Source: Arsenophonus endosymbiont of Aphis craccivora (GTDB taxonomy: Bacteria > Pseudomonadota > Gammaproteobacteria > Enterobacterales > Enterobacteriaceae). Taken from it: a stretch of DNA of 64,000 bases. Below the pieces are notes generated by a model. It did not search any database. It worked only from the letters and a program-made list of their open reading frames with translations, and had not been told where the DNA came from. The stretch covers positions 310,001-374,000 of the forward strand of contig NZ_CP038155.1 in assembly GCF_013460135.1 (NCBI RefSeq). The letters run 5' to 3'. Numbering within the stretch: position 1 is the stretch's first letter; each line of letters starts with the position of its first letter. The position numbers and the translations under genes were made by a program. Positions 21,070 through 31,276 of this stretch are shown piece after piece.

Positions 21070-21591
21070 TCATACAAAGTATTTTTTATCTTTTTGCAAA
21101 AAATGATCTATTTGGTAAACAATTTTTGTCGTCGGTAAGTCGGCATCAATAATGTAATCAGCGGTATCTAACATAGAACCTTCTCTTTCATTCATTACTT
21201 CAGCTATCTCTTCTGCTAAGGGCTTACCTGTTAATGTTGGTCGTTGTGAAATTTCAGGATCAGCAGACAGACGCCTAATCAATACATAAGATGGAGCTTG
21301 TAAATAAATAATACAGCCATTTTTTTTCATAAAATCACGATTTTCTTTCAGTAAAATAATCCCTCCTCCCGTTGAGATCACTGAGTTTGGCTGTTGTATT
21401 GATCGCAACACGCTGGACTCCAAATCACGAAAGCAATCCCAACCATCTCGTTTAACTAACTCGGCAATACTTATTTTAGCATTTTGTTTACCTAACAAAT
21501 CGGTATCAAAAAAATGACACATCCTAGATTCAGCTAACGTTCTTCCTACTATTGTCTTCCCTGTACCTCTTGGTCCAATAAGATAAAGCAT
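21070..21591 (-). CDS. aroL: Shikimate kinase II
   Basis: AroL phosphorylates shikimate at the 3-hydroxyl on the way to chorismate. The 173 residues match AroL. The Walker A loop is LIGPRGTGKTIVG at residues 4-16, DTDLL carries the shikimate-binding Asp, and STGGGIILLKENR is near residue 76. The lid segment RPTLTGKPLAEE is typical of AroL rather than AroK. It is a single gene, intact, downstream of the aas remnant. In E. coli aroL is TrpR/TyrR-regulated, and trpR is also intact here. Confidence 0.94.
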   Translation of the reverse strand: MLYLIGPRGTGKTIVGRTLAESRMCHFFDTDLLGKQNAKISIAELVKRDGWDCFRDLESSVLRSIQQPNSVISTGGGIILLKENRDFMKKNGCIIYLQAPSYVLIRRLSADPEISQRPTLTGKPLAEEIAEVMNEREGSMLDTADYIIDADLPTTKIVYQIDHFLQKDKKYFV

Positions 21592-21702
21592 ATCAAGTCG
21601 TCCTAATCGATAATTTATTTAATTAGTTAGAATATATATGTAAGCTTACAAGCGAGATTTAAAATTTACAAAAGTAAAAATTCTAAATTTCCACGATTAA
21701 AA

Positions 21703-21728
21703 GAAAGCCACACAACAACAGTGTGGCT
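21703..21728 (-). terminator. Terminator after proBA
   Basis: AGCCACAC (21706-21713) pairs with GTGTGGCT (21721-21728) around a 7-nt loop. On the minus strand it is followed by TTTCTTTT. It lies 23 bp beyond the proA stop. Confidence 0.8.
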
Positions 21729-21750
21729 CAAAAAATCTTGAAGTAATGAC

Positions 21751-23007
21751 TCAAGAACGTGTTAAATTATCTCCATAACCAATCCATTGATAGGTTGTTA
21801 ATGCATCTAATCCCATCTGACCTCTTGCATGCAGTTTTTGTGTGCTTACAGCAACCTCTGCACCTAACCCAAATTGTCCGCCATCTGTAAATCGCGTACT
21901 GGCATTAACATAAACCGCCGCAGAATCAACGCGCTGAATAAAATAATCAGCGTGTTGAATTGATTGGGTCAAAATAGCGTCAGAATGGGCCGTTCCATAA
22001 TCCCGAATGTGATTAATCGCAGCATCGATATCGTTGACGACTGTAACGTTAACATCAAGCGATAACCATTCATCACGGTAATTCTGCTCCAACAATTCAA
22101 CAACGCTTGCCAGGCTTGACTTTAAATAGGACATTGCATGCCGACTGGCATGTAGAGTCACATTTTGCTCAGCCATTTTCTCAGCCAAAAGCGGTAGAAA
22201 TGTAGCTGCAATACTTTTATGAACTAATAACGTTTCCAATGAATTACATGCACTTGGGCGCTGCACTTTAGCATTCACGATCAGTGGTAGTGCTTTGTTA
22301 AAATCAATATGCTGATCGACATAAATATGACAGACACCAATACCACCAGTGATCACTGGGATGGTTGATTGTTCACGGCATAGCTTATGTAAACCTCCAC
22401 CACCACTCGGGATCAACATATCTATATAGCGATCCATTTTCAGCAATTGGGTTACTAATTTTCTGTCTGGATCATCAATAGATTGAACCGCTGCCTGTGG
22501 AATATCATTTTGTTGCAACGCTTGCTGAATAACTTTAACGATTGCTTGATTAGTCTGTGAGGTCTCTTTACCACCACGTAAAATTACCGCATTACCGGTT
22601 TTCAAACATAACGAGGCAACATCGATCGTTACATTCGGACGCGCTTCATAAATAACACCAATCACGCCCAGTGGAACACATCGACGTTGTATATTTAAGC
22701 CATTATCTAATAAGCCGCCATCGAGTATACGTCCAACCGGATCAACTAATTGACATAACTTTCTTACATCATTCGCAATAGCATCTCATCGCTCAACAGT
22801 TAGCAATAGTCTGTCTTGCATAGCTGAATTCATATGGCCAGCTTTTGTGGCTTCAATATCCTTAGCAGTAGCAGCTAAAATTGCATCACTCTGTTGTTGC
22901 AGGCAATCAGCTATATCCATTAAGACATTATTTTTCTGTTTTGTATTTAACCCTGCCAGGTACCATGAAGCTTGTTTAGCCGCTTTGCCTATTTTTTCCA
23001 ACATCAT
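21751..23007 (-). pseudogene. proA: Gamma-glutamyl phosphate reductase, one in-frame stop
   Basis: ProA reduces glutamyl-5-phosphate to the semialdehyde in proline synthesis. The frame runs from [15 protein letters not shown] at 23007 and spans 418 codons, equal to E. coli (417). TGA at 22786-22788 follows LLLTVER. After it the frame is open and carries [43 protein letters not shown] and [26 protein letters not shown]. The single lesion suggests recent loss. An internal start could yield a 304-residue fragment lacking the N-terminal domain. Confidence 0.92.
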
Positions 23008-24112
23008 TTACTCACTATCATATCGTCACGGTGAACAGCAACAGCACCATACTCATAACCCAAAATTCGATTAATTTCTTGCGAATGATATCCTGCGATT
23101 AGGCGTAAAGCATCGCTATTATAATGAGTCACCCCATGCGCTAAATCTTTGCCTAATAAATTAAGAATACGCACAACGTCGCCGCGCGAAAAATTACCAC
23201 TAATTTTCTTTATTCCTTTTGGTAATAGTGAGCTGCCTTTTTGGTGGATAGCCAAAGCAGCACCCTCATCGACAACAATTTCAACCGCCAGAGGCGCGCC
23301 AAAAATCCACCGTTTTCGGTTTTCCATCGGCGTTTTTAAGCGATGAAATTTTGTTCCTACTTGCAGACCTTCGAGCACATTTGCGATCACATTAGGCTTA
23401 TCACCGGCGGCAATAATCACTTCAATTCCCGCTAGGCCAGCAATGCCCGCTGCTTGCAACTTTGTTGCCATTCCACCAGTGCCTAAACCGGTCACACTAT
23501 CACCTGCCATGCATCTTAGTTCATCATTAATATCATGAACTTCAGTGATCAATTGTGCATTTGGATTGTTGCGTGGATCTGCGGTATACAGTCCCTCGAT
23601 ATCCGTTAATAATAGTAACTTATCTGCATCAGCTAAAATTGCAACCAATGCCGATCAATTATCATTATCACCAACTTTAATTTCGGCTGTCGCAACGGCA
23701 TCATTTTCATTGATAACAGGAATAATACGGTTATCCAGTAACGCTTGTAATGTGTTGCTTGCATTCAAAAAACGTTCGCGATCTTTAATATCAGCTCTGG
23801 TCAATAACATCTGACCAATATGAATACCATAAATGGAAAACAACCGTTCCCAAAGTTGGATAAGATGGATTTGCCCAACCGCCGTGAGTGATTGTTTCGA
23901 AGCAATTGTTTCAGGTAATGTTGGATAACCTAAATGCGCTCGACCAGCAGTAATTGCACCCGAGTGACAATGATAATGTGGTGACCTTTTTCATGCTGCT
24001 GTGCGCATTGTCGCACTAATTCAACAATACTAGCCTGATCCAAACAACGCGATCCACCCGTTAATACACTTGTTCCTAATTTTATCACCAAAGTTTGGCT
24101 ATTGTTCATCAT
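23004..24112 (-). pseudogene. proB: Glutamate 5-kinase, frameshift plus nonsense
   Basis: ProB phosphorylates glutamate and commits it to proline. The start [22 protein letters not shown] is at 24112. A 1-bp deletion near 23975 (ACTCGGGT where ACTTCGGGT is expected) breaks HHIIIVTSGAI. The original frame resumes with [24 protein letters not shown] at 23655-23657 replaces Leu in GDNDNLSALVA. The PUA domain ends [17 protein letters not shown] and overlaps the proA start by a few bases, as in the normal operon. Confidence 0.93.
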
Positions 24113-24243
24113 GCTTCTGCCATTAACTCTCTATAACAATAAATATTTAGCCATCAGTTTTACTAAGTAAGAAGCGTTATGCCAACTGACATAATGCAAT
24201 TTTAATGAAAAGTTAATTTTACAATAGTTGCCAACAATATAAG

Positions 24244-24633
24244 CTATATATTAATTGCAACCAGTTTAGGGCAAGGGGTTAATGTTAATTCCAATGTATG
24301 CAGTGAATCACCTAAACGTTTGTGGAATTCTTGCAATGTCTCTTCAAGCGACTTGATAATATTTGATTTATTAATTTCGATATGCTGCCAATTACCCGCT
24401 TTATCAAACATACCTAATTTATAATGATATACAAATCCGTCAAGTTCTCGTCTTAATTCCAACCACCATCCCCAAAATTCACGCTTTTCTGGAGCAGTCT
24501 TTGCATTAACACAAATAGCAAGGCAGTCGAAAAAAAAGAGATCATCCTGACATTGAGATTAGCGGAGATAAGGTCCTAACCTGGTAACATGCTTCAATAA
24601 TTTACTTTTAGAATAATTTGAAGTTAAAGCCAT
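24244..24633 (-). pseudogene. crl: Sigma-S-binding protein Crl, nonsense codon 25
   Basis: Crl binds RpoS and helps it form holoenzyme. The frame starts at 24633 and reads KLLKHVTRLGPYLR. TAA at 24559-24561 then interrupts where E. coli has REGKCEDN. It continues FFFDCLAICVNAKTAPEKREFWGWWLELRRELDG and FDKAGNWQHI to the normal end. The total of 129 codons agrees with E. coli Crl (133). The GWW core is still present but not translatable from the natural start. Confidence 0.9.
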
Positions 24634-24683
24634 AATAAGGATCTACTTGTTGTTAAGCTACTTTTTTAGCAAATAAGAAAAAA

Positions 24684-24745
24684 TAATCAAGTAATCAAGT
24701 AATCAAGTAATCAAGTAATCAAGTAATCAAGTAATCAAGTAATCA
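24684..24745. repeat. Octanucleotide tandem repeat (TAATCAAG, 7.75 copies)
   Basis: Seven perfect direct copies of TAATCAAG plus a partial copy lie in the 118-bp gap between the crl start and the frsA stop. There is no spacer between units, so this is a simple variable-number tandem repeat rather than a CRISPR. Confidence 0.97.
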
Positions 24746-24751
24746 CAAAGA

Positions 24752-25998
24752 TTATTCAATTTTGCTTTTCAGCCAACTCACTACTGTAGAAAGTGACTGA
24801 TGAAAATTTTGATACAACGGCTTGGTTGGTAAAGTCAATAACTTACAGTCAATGGACGAACGTACGACAAGTAGTGCGTCTTCTGTAGGACTAAAAATAT
24901 CATTTTGCCAGTTGACAGCCATAAACGGTACAGAACAGCGACGCCCTAATAATCCCTGTTTTTTTAGCGAATAACAACTTAGTTCTGAACGTAAAACAGC
25001 TTCATCTACCTGATAGAAACCTAATCGACTGGCAAAGAGGTCAATATTCATTACCGGTATTTGATCCTGATATTTTTGTTCAGTAAGCAAGCTGTGGACG
25101 ATGGGACCTAAAACTGCAACGCCTTTTAAGCGTTTGGGTTCTAAATAAGCTAAGCGAAGTGCAATATTGGCACCAAAACGCAAACCAATTACACCTATTC
25201 GAGTATGATCGATCCATGGAATATTAGCCAATTGATTAAGTACCTGTTGATGCAGCGCGCTAGTATCCTGAGAAAGTTTATATTTAATAGAATAGCCAAT
25301 TGATGGCATATCCAGGGTTAACATAGCAAAACCTTGCGGGGCCAGATAGTTGTTGAAAAGGCGGTAATAATCTAGTTGTAAACTATCTAATGTGCCACAA
25401 ACTAAAATCGTGGGACACGGGCCTTGGCTGGTATCCGGTAAATGTAAAAAACCAATTACCTCTTTTTTACCATCCGCTATTTTGCAAGAAATTTTTTTCA
25501 GTCGAAAATCGGTCAATTGTGCTGCATTTTCATAAGCTTTATTAGCTAATAACACCGCTTGTTCGGCAAGATTATCACCTTTAAGATGAGGATATGCGGC
25601 AATACTATATAAATTAGCTGCCCGTAACCAAGCTTGGCTTGCTGCTATTTTTGTTGGCAATTCAAGTGCTTTTTCCTGCCAGACCATGGCTTGTTTTGAA
25701 CACTCATAAGCCCAATTTCCTGGCTGGTAACCAATTATGGTATCGAGTAAGTTATCAAAACTTCGAATACGATTATTTGCCGCTACTGCTTCAATCTCCA
25801 GCCCATCGTTGCCACGCCAAATCCATATTAGCCGGTTAGCATACGATACCAACTAACATAACTCGTCCCTTCGAATGTTGAGCTATGCTTCAATAAATGC
25901 GTTTTAGGCACGCTATAAGTCACCAGAGCAGAGTTCTCAGTTTGTTTCAGTTTTGATTTAGGCTTAAACAGCTTTTCTGACAGATTTTTTTCACTCAT
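24752..25998 (-). pseudogene. frsA: FrsA (YafA) esterase-like protein, 5' frameshift
   Basis: FrsA is an alpha/beta-hydrolase-fold protein reported to bind the PTS component IIA-Glc. The natural start at 25998 gives MSEKNLSEKLFKPKSKLK and runs to WYRML. A 1-bp deletion at about 25829 (CTAACCGG where CTAAACCGG is expected) then shifts the frame. The rest, NRLIWIWRG to the stop, is open, including YNIAAYPHLKGDNLAEQ-like sequence and LRFGANIALRLAYLEPKRLKG. The reconstructed length is 415 residues (E. coli 414). A start at 25852 could make a protein lacking the first 49 residues. Confidence 0.9.
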
Positions 25999-26106
25999 AT
26001 TGACTTTATTCAGTTAAAAACTTTAGCAATGAAAAAGGGATGCGATTAGAATCACTATATAATATACTTTATTTCACTAATCAAAGCGAAATAAATAAAA
26101 TAATTA

Positions 26107-26568
26107 TTATTGTTCACAAAGCGGCTTAATAAAAACCTCTGTTTCCATATCCCAAGGTTGTTCTATCCAGGTATTTTGCGGTATATCAATAACATAATTA
26201 TCAACTAATGGACGCCCAGCTGGTTTAGCAAAAATAGTCACAAAATAGCCTTTGGGATACATATCCCTGATAGCTTGCGCTGTCACGCCAGTATCGACCA
26301 AATCGTCGACCACAATATAACCTTCACCATCGCCGTCCACTCGCTTAATAACCTTAAGTTCTTTCTGGTTATTATGGTCGTAACTTGAAATACAGACCGT
26401 ATCAATATGGCGTAGACCCAATTCACGAGCAACAATAGCACTTGGAACAAGTCCACCGCGGCTAACCGCAATAATGCCTTTCCATTGCTTGGCTGGTAGT
26501 AAGCGTTGTGCCAAAGTACGGGCATGCATTTGCAACATATCCCATGTTACGATGTATTTTTCACTCAT
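26107..26568 (-). CDS. gpt: Xanthine-guanine phosphoribosyltransferase
   Basis: Gpt salvages guanine, xanthine and hypoxanthine with PRPP. The 153 residues match E. coli (152). The N-terminus [20 protein letters not shown], the ISRGGLVP-like loop [18 protein letters not shown], and the PRPP-binding motif [16 protein letters not shown] are all present. It lies upstream of frsA and divergent from pepD as in E. coli. It is intact. Confidence 0.97.
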   Translation of the reverse strand: MSEKYIVTWDMLQMHARTLAQRLLPAKQWKGIIAVSRGGLVPSAIVARELGLRHIDTVCISSYDHNNQKELKVIKRVDGDGEGYIVVDDLVDTGVTAQAIRDMYPKGYFVTIFAKPAGRPLVDNYVIDIPQNTWIEQPWDMETEVFIKPLCEQ

Positions 26569-26808
26569 AAAATTCTGATCCCAACGACTAGAGACAATTT
26601 TAGAAAAGCATATTAGTGGAGAAAATATTGCGCGAGATTATAGTGATTTGTAATAACAAAACCCAGAAATTAATGAATATTATCACAATTCACTAAAGGA
26701 ATAGATGTTAGAAGGTGATATTCTGAATTAATAAAATAAATAATATTTACCAAAACTGCGGAATTAATTAGCAATCTTAATAATAAGGGTAGTAATAGGA
26801 GATAAAAC

Positions 26809-28269
26809 GTGTCTGAACTTTCACAGCTTTCACCACAGCCGCTTTGGGATATTTTTGCACAAATTTGTGCAATTCCTCATCCATCTGGACATGAAGAAGC
26901 ACTTGCTTCCTATATTATTCAATGGGCGGAGAGCAAAAAATTTAGCGTTGAACGCGATAAAGTCGGTAATATTCTTATTCGCAAACCGGCAACCGCCGGC
27001 TTGGGGAATCTTCGACCTGTCGTGCTTCAAGCCCATTTGGATATGGTGCCACAAAAAAACAGTGATACTCAACACTATTTTACTCAGGATCCTATCCGTC
27101 CTTACGTAGATAATGAATGGGTGAAAGCGCAAGGTACCACATTAGGAGCAGATAATGGCATCGGTATGGCCTCTGCTTTAGCTGTACTGGATGATGAGCA
27201 TGTTAAACATGGACCAATAGAGGTTTTACTCACCATGACAGAAGAAACCGGCATGGTTGGTGCTTTTGGCATACAGCCAAATTGGCTACAAGCAGATATT
27301 CTGATCAATACCGATTCCGAAGAAGAAGGCGAAATCTACATGGGTTGTGCCGGCGGCGTTGATTTTACCACCACCTTTAAATTGGCAAGAGAAGCCATTC
27401 CAGCTGATCATATAATCTTCAAAATAACACTTAAAGGGTTAACCGGTGGTCACTCGGGTGGTGATATTCATTTAGGCTTAGCTAATGCGAATAAACTATT
27501 GGCGCGTTTTCTAGCAGGTCATGCCAGTGAATTACAATTAAAGCTCATTCATATTCAAGGGGGTAGCTTACGTAATGCGATCCCTCGTGAGAGTGAAGCA
27601 ATTTTTTCAGTGCCCATATCAGTAGCAGCGAATTTAGAAACCAGTAAAAATTACTATCTAGCGATGCTAAGATCTGAATTTGCAGCGCTTGAAAAAAACT
27701 TAGTCATTACGCTTGATGAGACAACAACAGAATTATTTGCGCTAACCGCAGATTGTCAATCTCGCTTATTACATTTTCTCAATGCTGCGCCTAACGGTGT
27801 TATTCGGATGAGTGACGACATCAAAGAGGTTGTTGAAACTTCACTCAATACCGGCGTTGTTAATATGGATGAAAAAAAGGCCGAAATTACTTTTTTAATT
27901 CGCTCATTAATTGAAACGGGCAAAGATTATGTTGTTAACATGTTGACATCATTATCGATGCTTGCCAGTGCGGAATGTGAACATAAAGGCAGTTATCCTG
28001 GCTGGCAACCAGATCCGAAATCGCCAGTCATGGCACTTGCTAGCGATATCTATCAGCAACTATTTGGCAAAACACCTAAGATCATGGTGATCCATGCTGG
28101 TTTAGAATGTGGGCTATTTAAAAAAACTTATCCTCAAATGGATATGGTTTCCATTGGGCCAACGATATATGGCGCCCACTCACCCGACGAGCGAGCTAAC
28201 ATTAAAAGTGTCGAGAAATACTGGCAACTGTTAACATCAGTACTTAAATCAATACCTGAAAAAGGTTAA
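26809..28269 (+). CDS. pepD: Aminoacyl-histidine dipeptidase (peptidase D)
   Basis: PepD is a cytosolic M20-family metallopeptidase that hydrolyses Xaa-His and other dipeptides. The 486 residues match E. coli (485). Zinc-binding and catalytic motifs are VLQAHLDMVPQK, GTTLGADNGIGMASALAVL, LTMTEETGMVGAFG and NTDSEEEGEIYMGCAGG, with HAGLECGLF and the final GAHSPDERANI. The initiator is GTG at 26809 (GATAAAACGTG), preceded by AGGAGA. No damage is visible. Confidence 0.97.
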   Translation: MSELSQLSPQPLWDIFAQICAIPHPSGHEEALASYIIQWAESKKFSVERDKVGNILIRKPATAGLGNLRPVVLQAHLDMVPQKNSDTQHYFTQDPIRPYVDNEWVKAQGTTLGADNGIGMASALAVLDDEHVKHGPIEVLLTMTEETGMVGAFGIQPNWLQADILINTDSEEEGEIYMGCAGGVDFTTTFKLAREAIPADHIIFKITLKGLTGGHSGGDIHLGLANANKLLARFLAGHASELQLKLIHIQGGSLRNAIPRESEAIFSVPISVAANLETSKNYYLAMLRSEFAALEKNLVITLDETTTELFALTADCQSRLLHFLNAAPNGVIRMSDDIKEVVETSLNTGVVNMDEKKAEITFLIRSLIETGKDYVVNMLTSLSMLASAECEHKGSYPGWQPDPKSPVMALASDIYQQLFGKTPKIMVIHAGLECGLFKKTYPQMDMVSIGPTIYGAHSPDERANIKSVEKYWQLLTSVLKSIPEKG

Positions 28270-28276
28270 TAATTGT

Positions 28277-28300
28277 AGCAGGCTAAACTAGCCTGCTTTT
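28277..28300 (+). terminator. Terminator after pepD
   Basis: AGCAGGCT, a 5-nt loop, and AGCCTGCT followed by T residues, starting 8 bp past the pepD stop. The end touches the dinB stop codon, so it may serve both convergent genes. Confidence 0.85.
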
Positions 28301-28729
28301 CACCAGTTCAGTATTAACTGCTTTTCTATCTGTGGATTTTGTAAAGTTATATGTAGACCTACTAATCTAACACCGCGATCTGCCGCCTCTGTTGCCAAAT
28401 TTGCTGTGATCACCTTTACTTAAAATCGGATAACTATGCTCTTGAGTCGTTAACTGAAAATCGGTAAATTTCATCTTAACGCCTTGACTTGCAATGCTAA
28501 GCTCCGGTTTAATTTTTGCTAATCGAGTCTCAAGTTCTGGATAAAGTCGTTCAATAATTTTCATACAGTCATCCCATTGATAAATATCCTTAGCAACAGT
28601 ACGCTCTACCCCAACTGATTTAGGTAAACGCTCACTATTAATGCTACGTGGATCTACGCCATGACTAAGATCACATAAAATTTGACCAAACTTACCTAAT
28701 TCTTTCACTAATGTAATCAAATCAAATTG
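28300..28729 (-). pseudogene. dinB: DNA polymerase IV C-terminal remnant
   Basis: DinB is the Y-family translesion polymerase. Only the last 143 or so codons remain, starting FDLITLVKELGKFGQILCDLSHGVD beside IS-4. The little-finger domain follows: RSINSERLPKSVGVERTVAKDI, ERLYPELETRLAKIKPELSIASQGVKMKFTDF. A frameshift near 28418 displaces the end, which reads RGVRLVGLHITLQNPQIEKQLI in another frame. The polymerase catalytic palm is gone. Confidence 0.93.
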
Positions 28730-29784
28730 GGCTTTGTTGAATAAATCGAACTTTTAGGTGATTGGCGGAGCTGATCGCTAAATTCGTTTCAACATTAGGT
28801 CCCCATGGCAAAGCAAAAGTTTAAAATTACCAACTGGCCCGCGTACAACAAGGCACTCAGACAACGCGGTTCCCTGACGGTCTGGCTTGATGAGTCGGCC
28901 ATCGCTGGATGGACTGACAGTTCTTCGCCTGAAGGTCGTGGCCGGCCGCTTTACTACAGCGATATGGCTGTTACCACTGTCCTGATGATGAAGCGTGTGT
29001 TTAACCTGTCGCTCCGGGCATTACAGGGCTTCGTTGATTCGATTTTTAAACTCATGTCTTTGCCGCTGTGCTGTCCGGACTACTCGCTGGTCAGCAGACG
29101 AGCAAAGAGCGTAAACATCAGCATAAAAACGCCAACGCGTGGTGAAATCTCGCATCTGGTCATCGACAGTACCGGTCTGAAGGTCTTTGGCGAAGGTGAA
29201 TGGAAAGTCAGGCAGCATGGGGCTGACAGACGAAGAGTGTGGCGCAAGCTTCATCTGGCAGCAGACAGTGTGACTCATGAGATTATCTGTGCCGACTTAT
29301 CGCTCAGCGGAACGACAGATGCGCAGGCACTGCCGGGCCTGATTAACCAAACCCACCGGAAAATCAGGGAAGTGTCAGCAGACGGTGCTTATCACGCCTG
29401 TTACTGCCACGATGCGTTGCTAAGAAAGAAAATCAGGCCCCTTATCCCGCCGCGAAGCGGAGCGAAATACTGGCCGGACAAGTACCATGAACGTAACCAT
29501 GCGGTGGCGAATCAGCGTCTGAGCAGGAGTAATGATATGTGGAAAAAGAAAGTGGGTTATCACCGGCGTTCAGTGGCAGAAACAGCTATGTTCCGCATAA
29601 AAACTTTGCTGGGTGGCCATCTGAGGCTGCGTGACTATGAGGCTCAGGTAGGTGAAGCAATGGCGATGGTCAAAGCGCTGAACCGTATGACGTTGTTGGG
29701 TATGCCACACAGCGTCAGGATCGGATAACAGCTGTAGCAGAGGGAGCCATCCTGGCGGCTAATTCTGATTTATTCAACAAAGCC
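28730..29784 (+). mobile_element. IS-4: IS903-type element at a rearrangement junction
   Basis: 1055 bp with perfect ends. The flanking 9-mers ATCAAATTG and TGGCTGTAC differ, so no target duplication exists. The left side is dinB, the right side flgB. Both genes are cut at the IS border, consistent with recombination between two IS copies. Confidence 0.95.
28805..29728 (+). CDS. IS903-type transposase, full length (IS-4)
   Basis: A 307-residue open frame with D121, D193 and E259 intact. It differs from the others at D197H (ADGAYH where ADGAYD is normal), four residues after the catalytic D193. That position is strongly conserved in IS903-like enzymes, so activity may be reduced. Confidence 0.93.
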   Translation: MAKQKFKITNWPAYNKALRQRGSLTVWLDESAIAGWTDSSSPEGRGRPLYYSDMAVTTVLMMKRVFNLSLRALQGFVDSIFKLMSLPLCCPDYSLVSRRAKSVNISIKTPTRGEISHLVIDSTGLKVFGEGEWKVRQHGADRRRVWRKLHLAADSVTHEIICADLSLSGTTDAQALPGLINQTHRKIREVSADGAYHACYCHDALLRKKIRPLIPPRSGAKYWPDKYHERNHAVANQRLSRSNDMWKKKVGYHRRSVAETAMFRIKTLLGGHLRLRDYEAQVGEAMAMVKALNRMTLLGMPHSVRIG

Positions 29785-30015
29785 TGGCTGTACCGCAATA
29801 TGTTTGGCGGAGGTTACCGCCAGCGATAACTATTTACCGCTGACTGAATTTGCCATCAGTTTTTTTTCTAATTGAGCACTAAAATCGATATCACGTGCCT
29901 GGTAGCCCGGTGTATCAGCATGCGCAATATTGGCTGATAAAATAGACTGGCGCTGGTGCCTTAGTGACAGTGCCTGTTGCTGAAACCTCAGCGTTGCATC
30001 GAGTTTATCGAGCAT
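29785..30015 (-). pseudogene. flgB: Flagellar rod protein FlgB remnant
   Basis: FlgB forms the proximal rod. The start [22 protein letters not shown] is at 30015, with [19 protein letters not shown] as the rod-family N-terminal motif. TAG at 29830-29832 follows VSGK, then LSLAVTSAKHIAVQP runs into IS-4. About 77 of some 138 codons survive. It is divergent from flgA, as in other enterobacteria; flgC onwards is lost at the junction. Confidence 0.93.
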
Positions 30016-30207
30016 AACTTTCCTCTGTTAACGATAGAGATCCAATTTTGACAATATTTTAGGGCAGTAGCTTATAGGCAGAATAAAAAGTCAAAGGCGG
30101 GAAAAAACGATTATTAATAGTTTATTTATCACATTATCAGCGAAATAATGCTTTACACTGCTGGCTATACAGATAATGGTTGGTTAAATAGTGGCTATTA
30201 AATAAAA

Positions 30208-30882
30208 ATGAAGAGGAAATTTGTGGTTAATCGAATATTTGTTTTACTACTACTCTTGCTACCTGTTAGCGTCAGAACAGCTGTTAGTCTGCCAAAGACG
30301 TTACAGAACTATTTTAACCAGCAGTATCTCAAGAAAGATAAGGTGACAATTATCATTCTTACCCCTGCAGAACAGTTTCCTAGCTGTCACACATTACAAA
30401 TTAAACCGGCGCCTTCCCAACAATACTGGGGGAAATTAATCCTACCTGTTAGTTGTGATGAAAAAAAATATTATCTTCGCTTAGCCGTTAGTGTTGAAGG
30501 CACTTATTGGGTAGCTAATAAACCGATAAAACGTAATTCGGTTATTAATCAGCATAATGTGATGGCTAAACTCGGTATGTTAGAAAAATTACCACACGGC
30601 ATTATCCGTGATACGCGTAGCTTAATGGATAACTTTAGTTTACGTGATATTGCTGCCGGACAGCCCATTACGCAGAATATGTTACGCCCTGTCTGGGTTA
30701 TTCAGGCCGGTAAAAATGTGATTGTTTATGCTCAAGGTCGCCATTTTCAAGTGAAATATGCAGGCAAGGCGATTAATAATGCCGCTGAAAATGAGCCTGT
30801 GCGGATCAGGATGCCAGCAGGCCAAATTATCACTGCGATTGCACAAAAAGAGGGTAATGCCAAAATTACGCTAAAAAATTAA
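30208..30882 (+). CDS. flgA: Flagellar P-ring assembly chaperone FlgA
   Basis: FlgA is exported to the periplasm and assists P-ring (FlgI) assembly. The 224 residues match the family (E. coli 219). A signal peptide is visible (MKRKFVVNRIFVLLLLLLPVSV). The SAF-like C-terminal domain contains VANKPIKRNSVINQHNV, and the end VWVIQAGKNVIVYAQGRHFQVKYAGKAINNA is typical of FlgA. The frame is intact, but its partner flgI is not in the window and the rod genes are broken. Confidence 0.92.
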   Translation: MKRKFVVNRIFVLLLLLLPVSVRTAVSLPKTLQNYFNQQYLKKDKVTIIILTPAEQFPSCHTLQIKPAPSQQYWGKLILPVSCDEKKYYLRLAVSVEGTYWVANKPIKRNSVINQHNVMAKLGMLEKLPHGIIRDTRSLMDNFSLRDIAAGQPITQNMLRPVWVIQAGKNVIVYAQGRHFQVKYAGKAINNAAENEPVRIRMPAGQIITAIAQKEGNAKITLKN

Positions 30883-30982
30883 AGTTTTTGGTCGCTAAGC
30901 CGTTATAAGATCTATAAAACATGATAGTAAACCTTAATGATAACTATCACAACTAAACCGATTAAATAACAGGATGTAACTC

Positions 30983-31276
30983 ATGAGCATTGAAAAAACC
31001 ACTCCACTCAGTGGTATAGCAGCGCTTTCGCACCATGAAGAGCCACAACCACAACCCAAAAAAGTGAAACCATCAGTCACTAGCGACGAAAAAGACCCTA
31101 TCTTTACCTTAAGTTTGAGTGGATCAGCAGAAAAACTATTGCAAGCCAGCAACAAAGATATTCGTCAGCCCTTAGTTGAACAGGTACGACAGAAAATTGA
31201 ACGTGGCGCATTAACCGTCAATGCAGAAAAAATTGCTGATGCCCTGATCCAATTAAATACCAGCATACGTGATTAA
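30983..31276 (+). CDS. flgM: Anti-sigma-28 factor FlgM
   Basis: FlgM binds and inhibits FliA until the hook-basal body is built and exports it. The 97 residues match E. coli. The start is MSIEKTTPLSGIAALSH, and the sigma-binding C-terminal half reads VEQVRQKIERGALTVNAEKIADALIQ. It overlaps flgN by 8 bp. It is intact alongside an intact fliA, but with the export apparatus broken FlgM could not be secreted, so FliA would stay inhibited if both are expressed. Confidence 0.95.
   Translation: MSIEKTTPLSGIAALSHHEEPQPQPKKVKPSVTSDEKDPIFTLSLSGSAEKLLQASNKDIRQPLVEQVRQKIERGALTVNAEKIADALIQLNTSIRD

Noticed and set aside
24684-24745. Possible CRISPR array
   Set aside because: The units are 8 bp with no spacers, so it is a simple tandem repeat.
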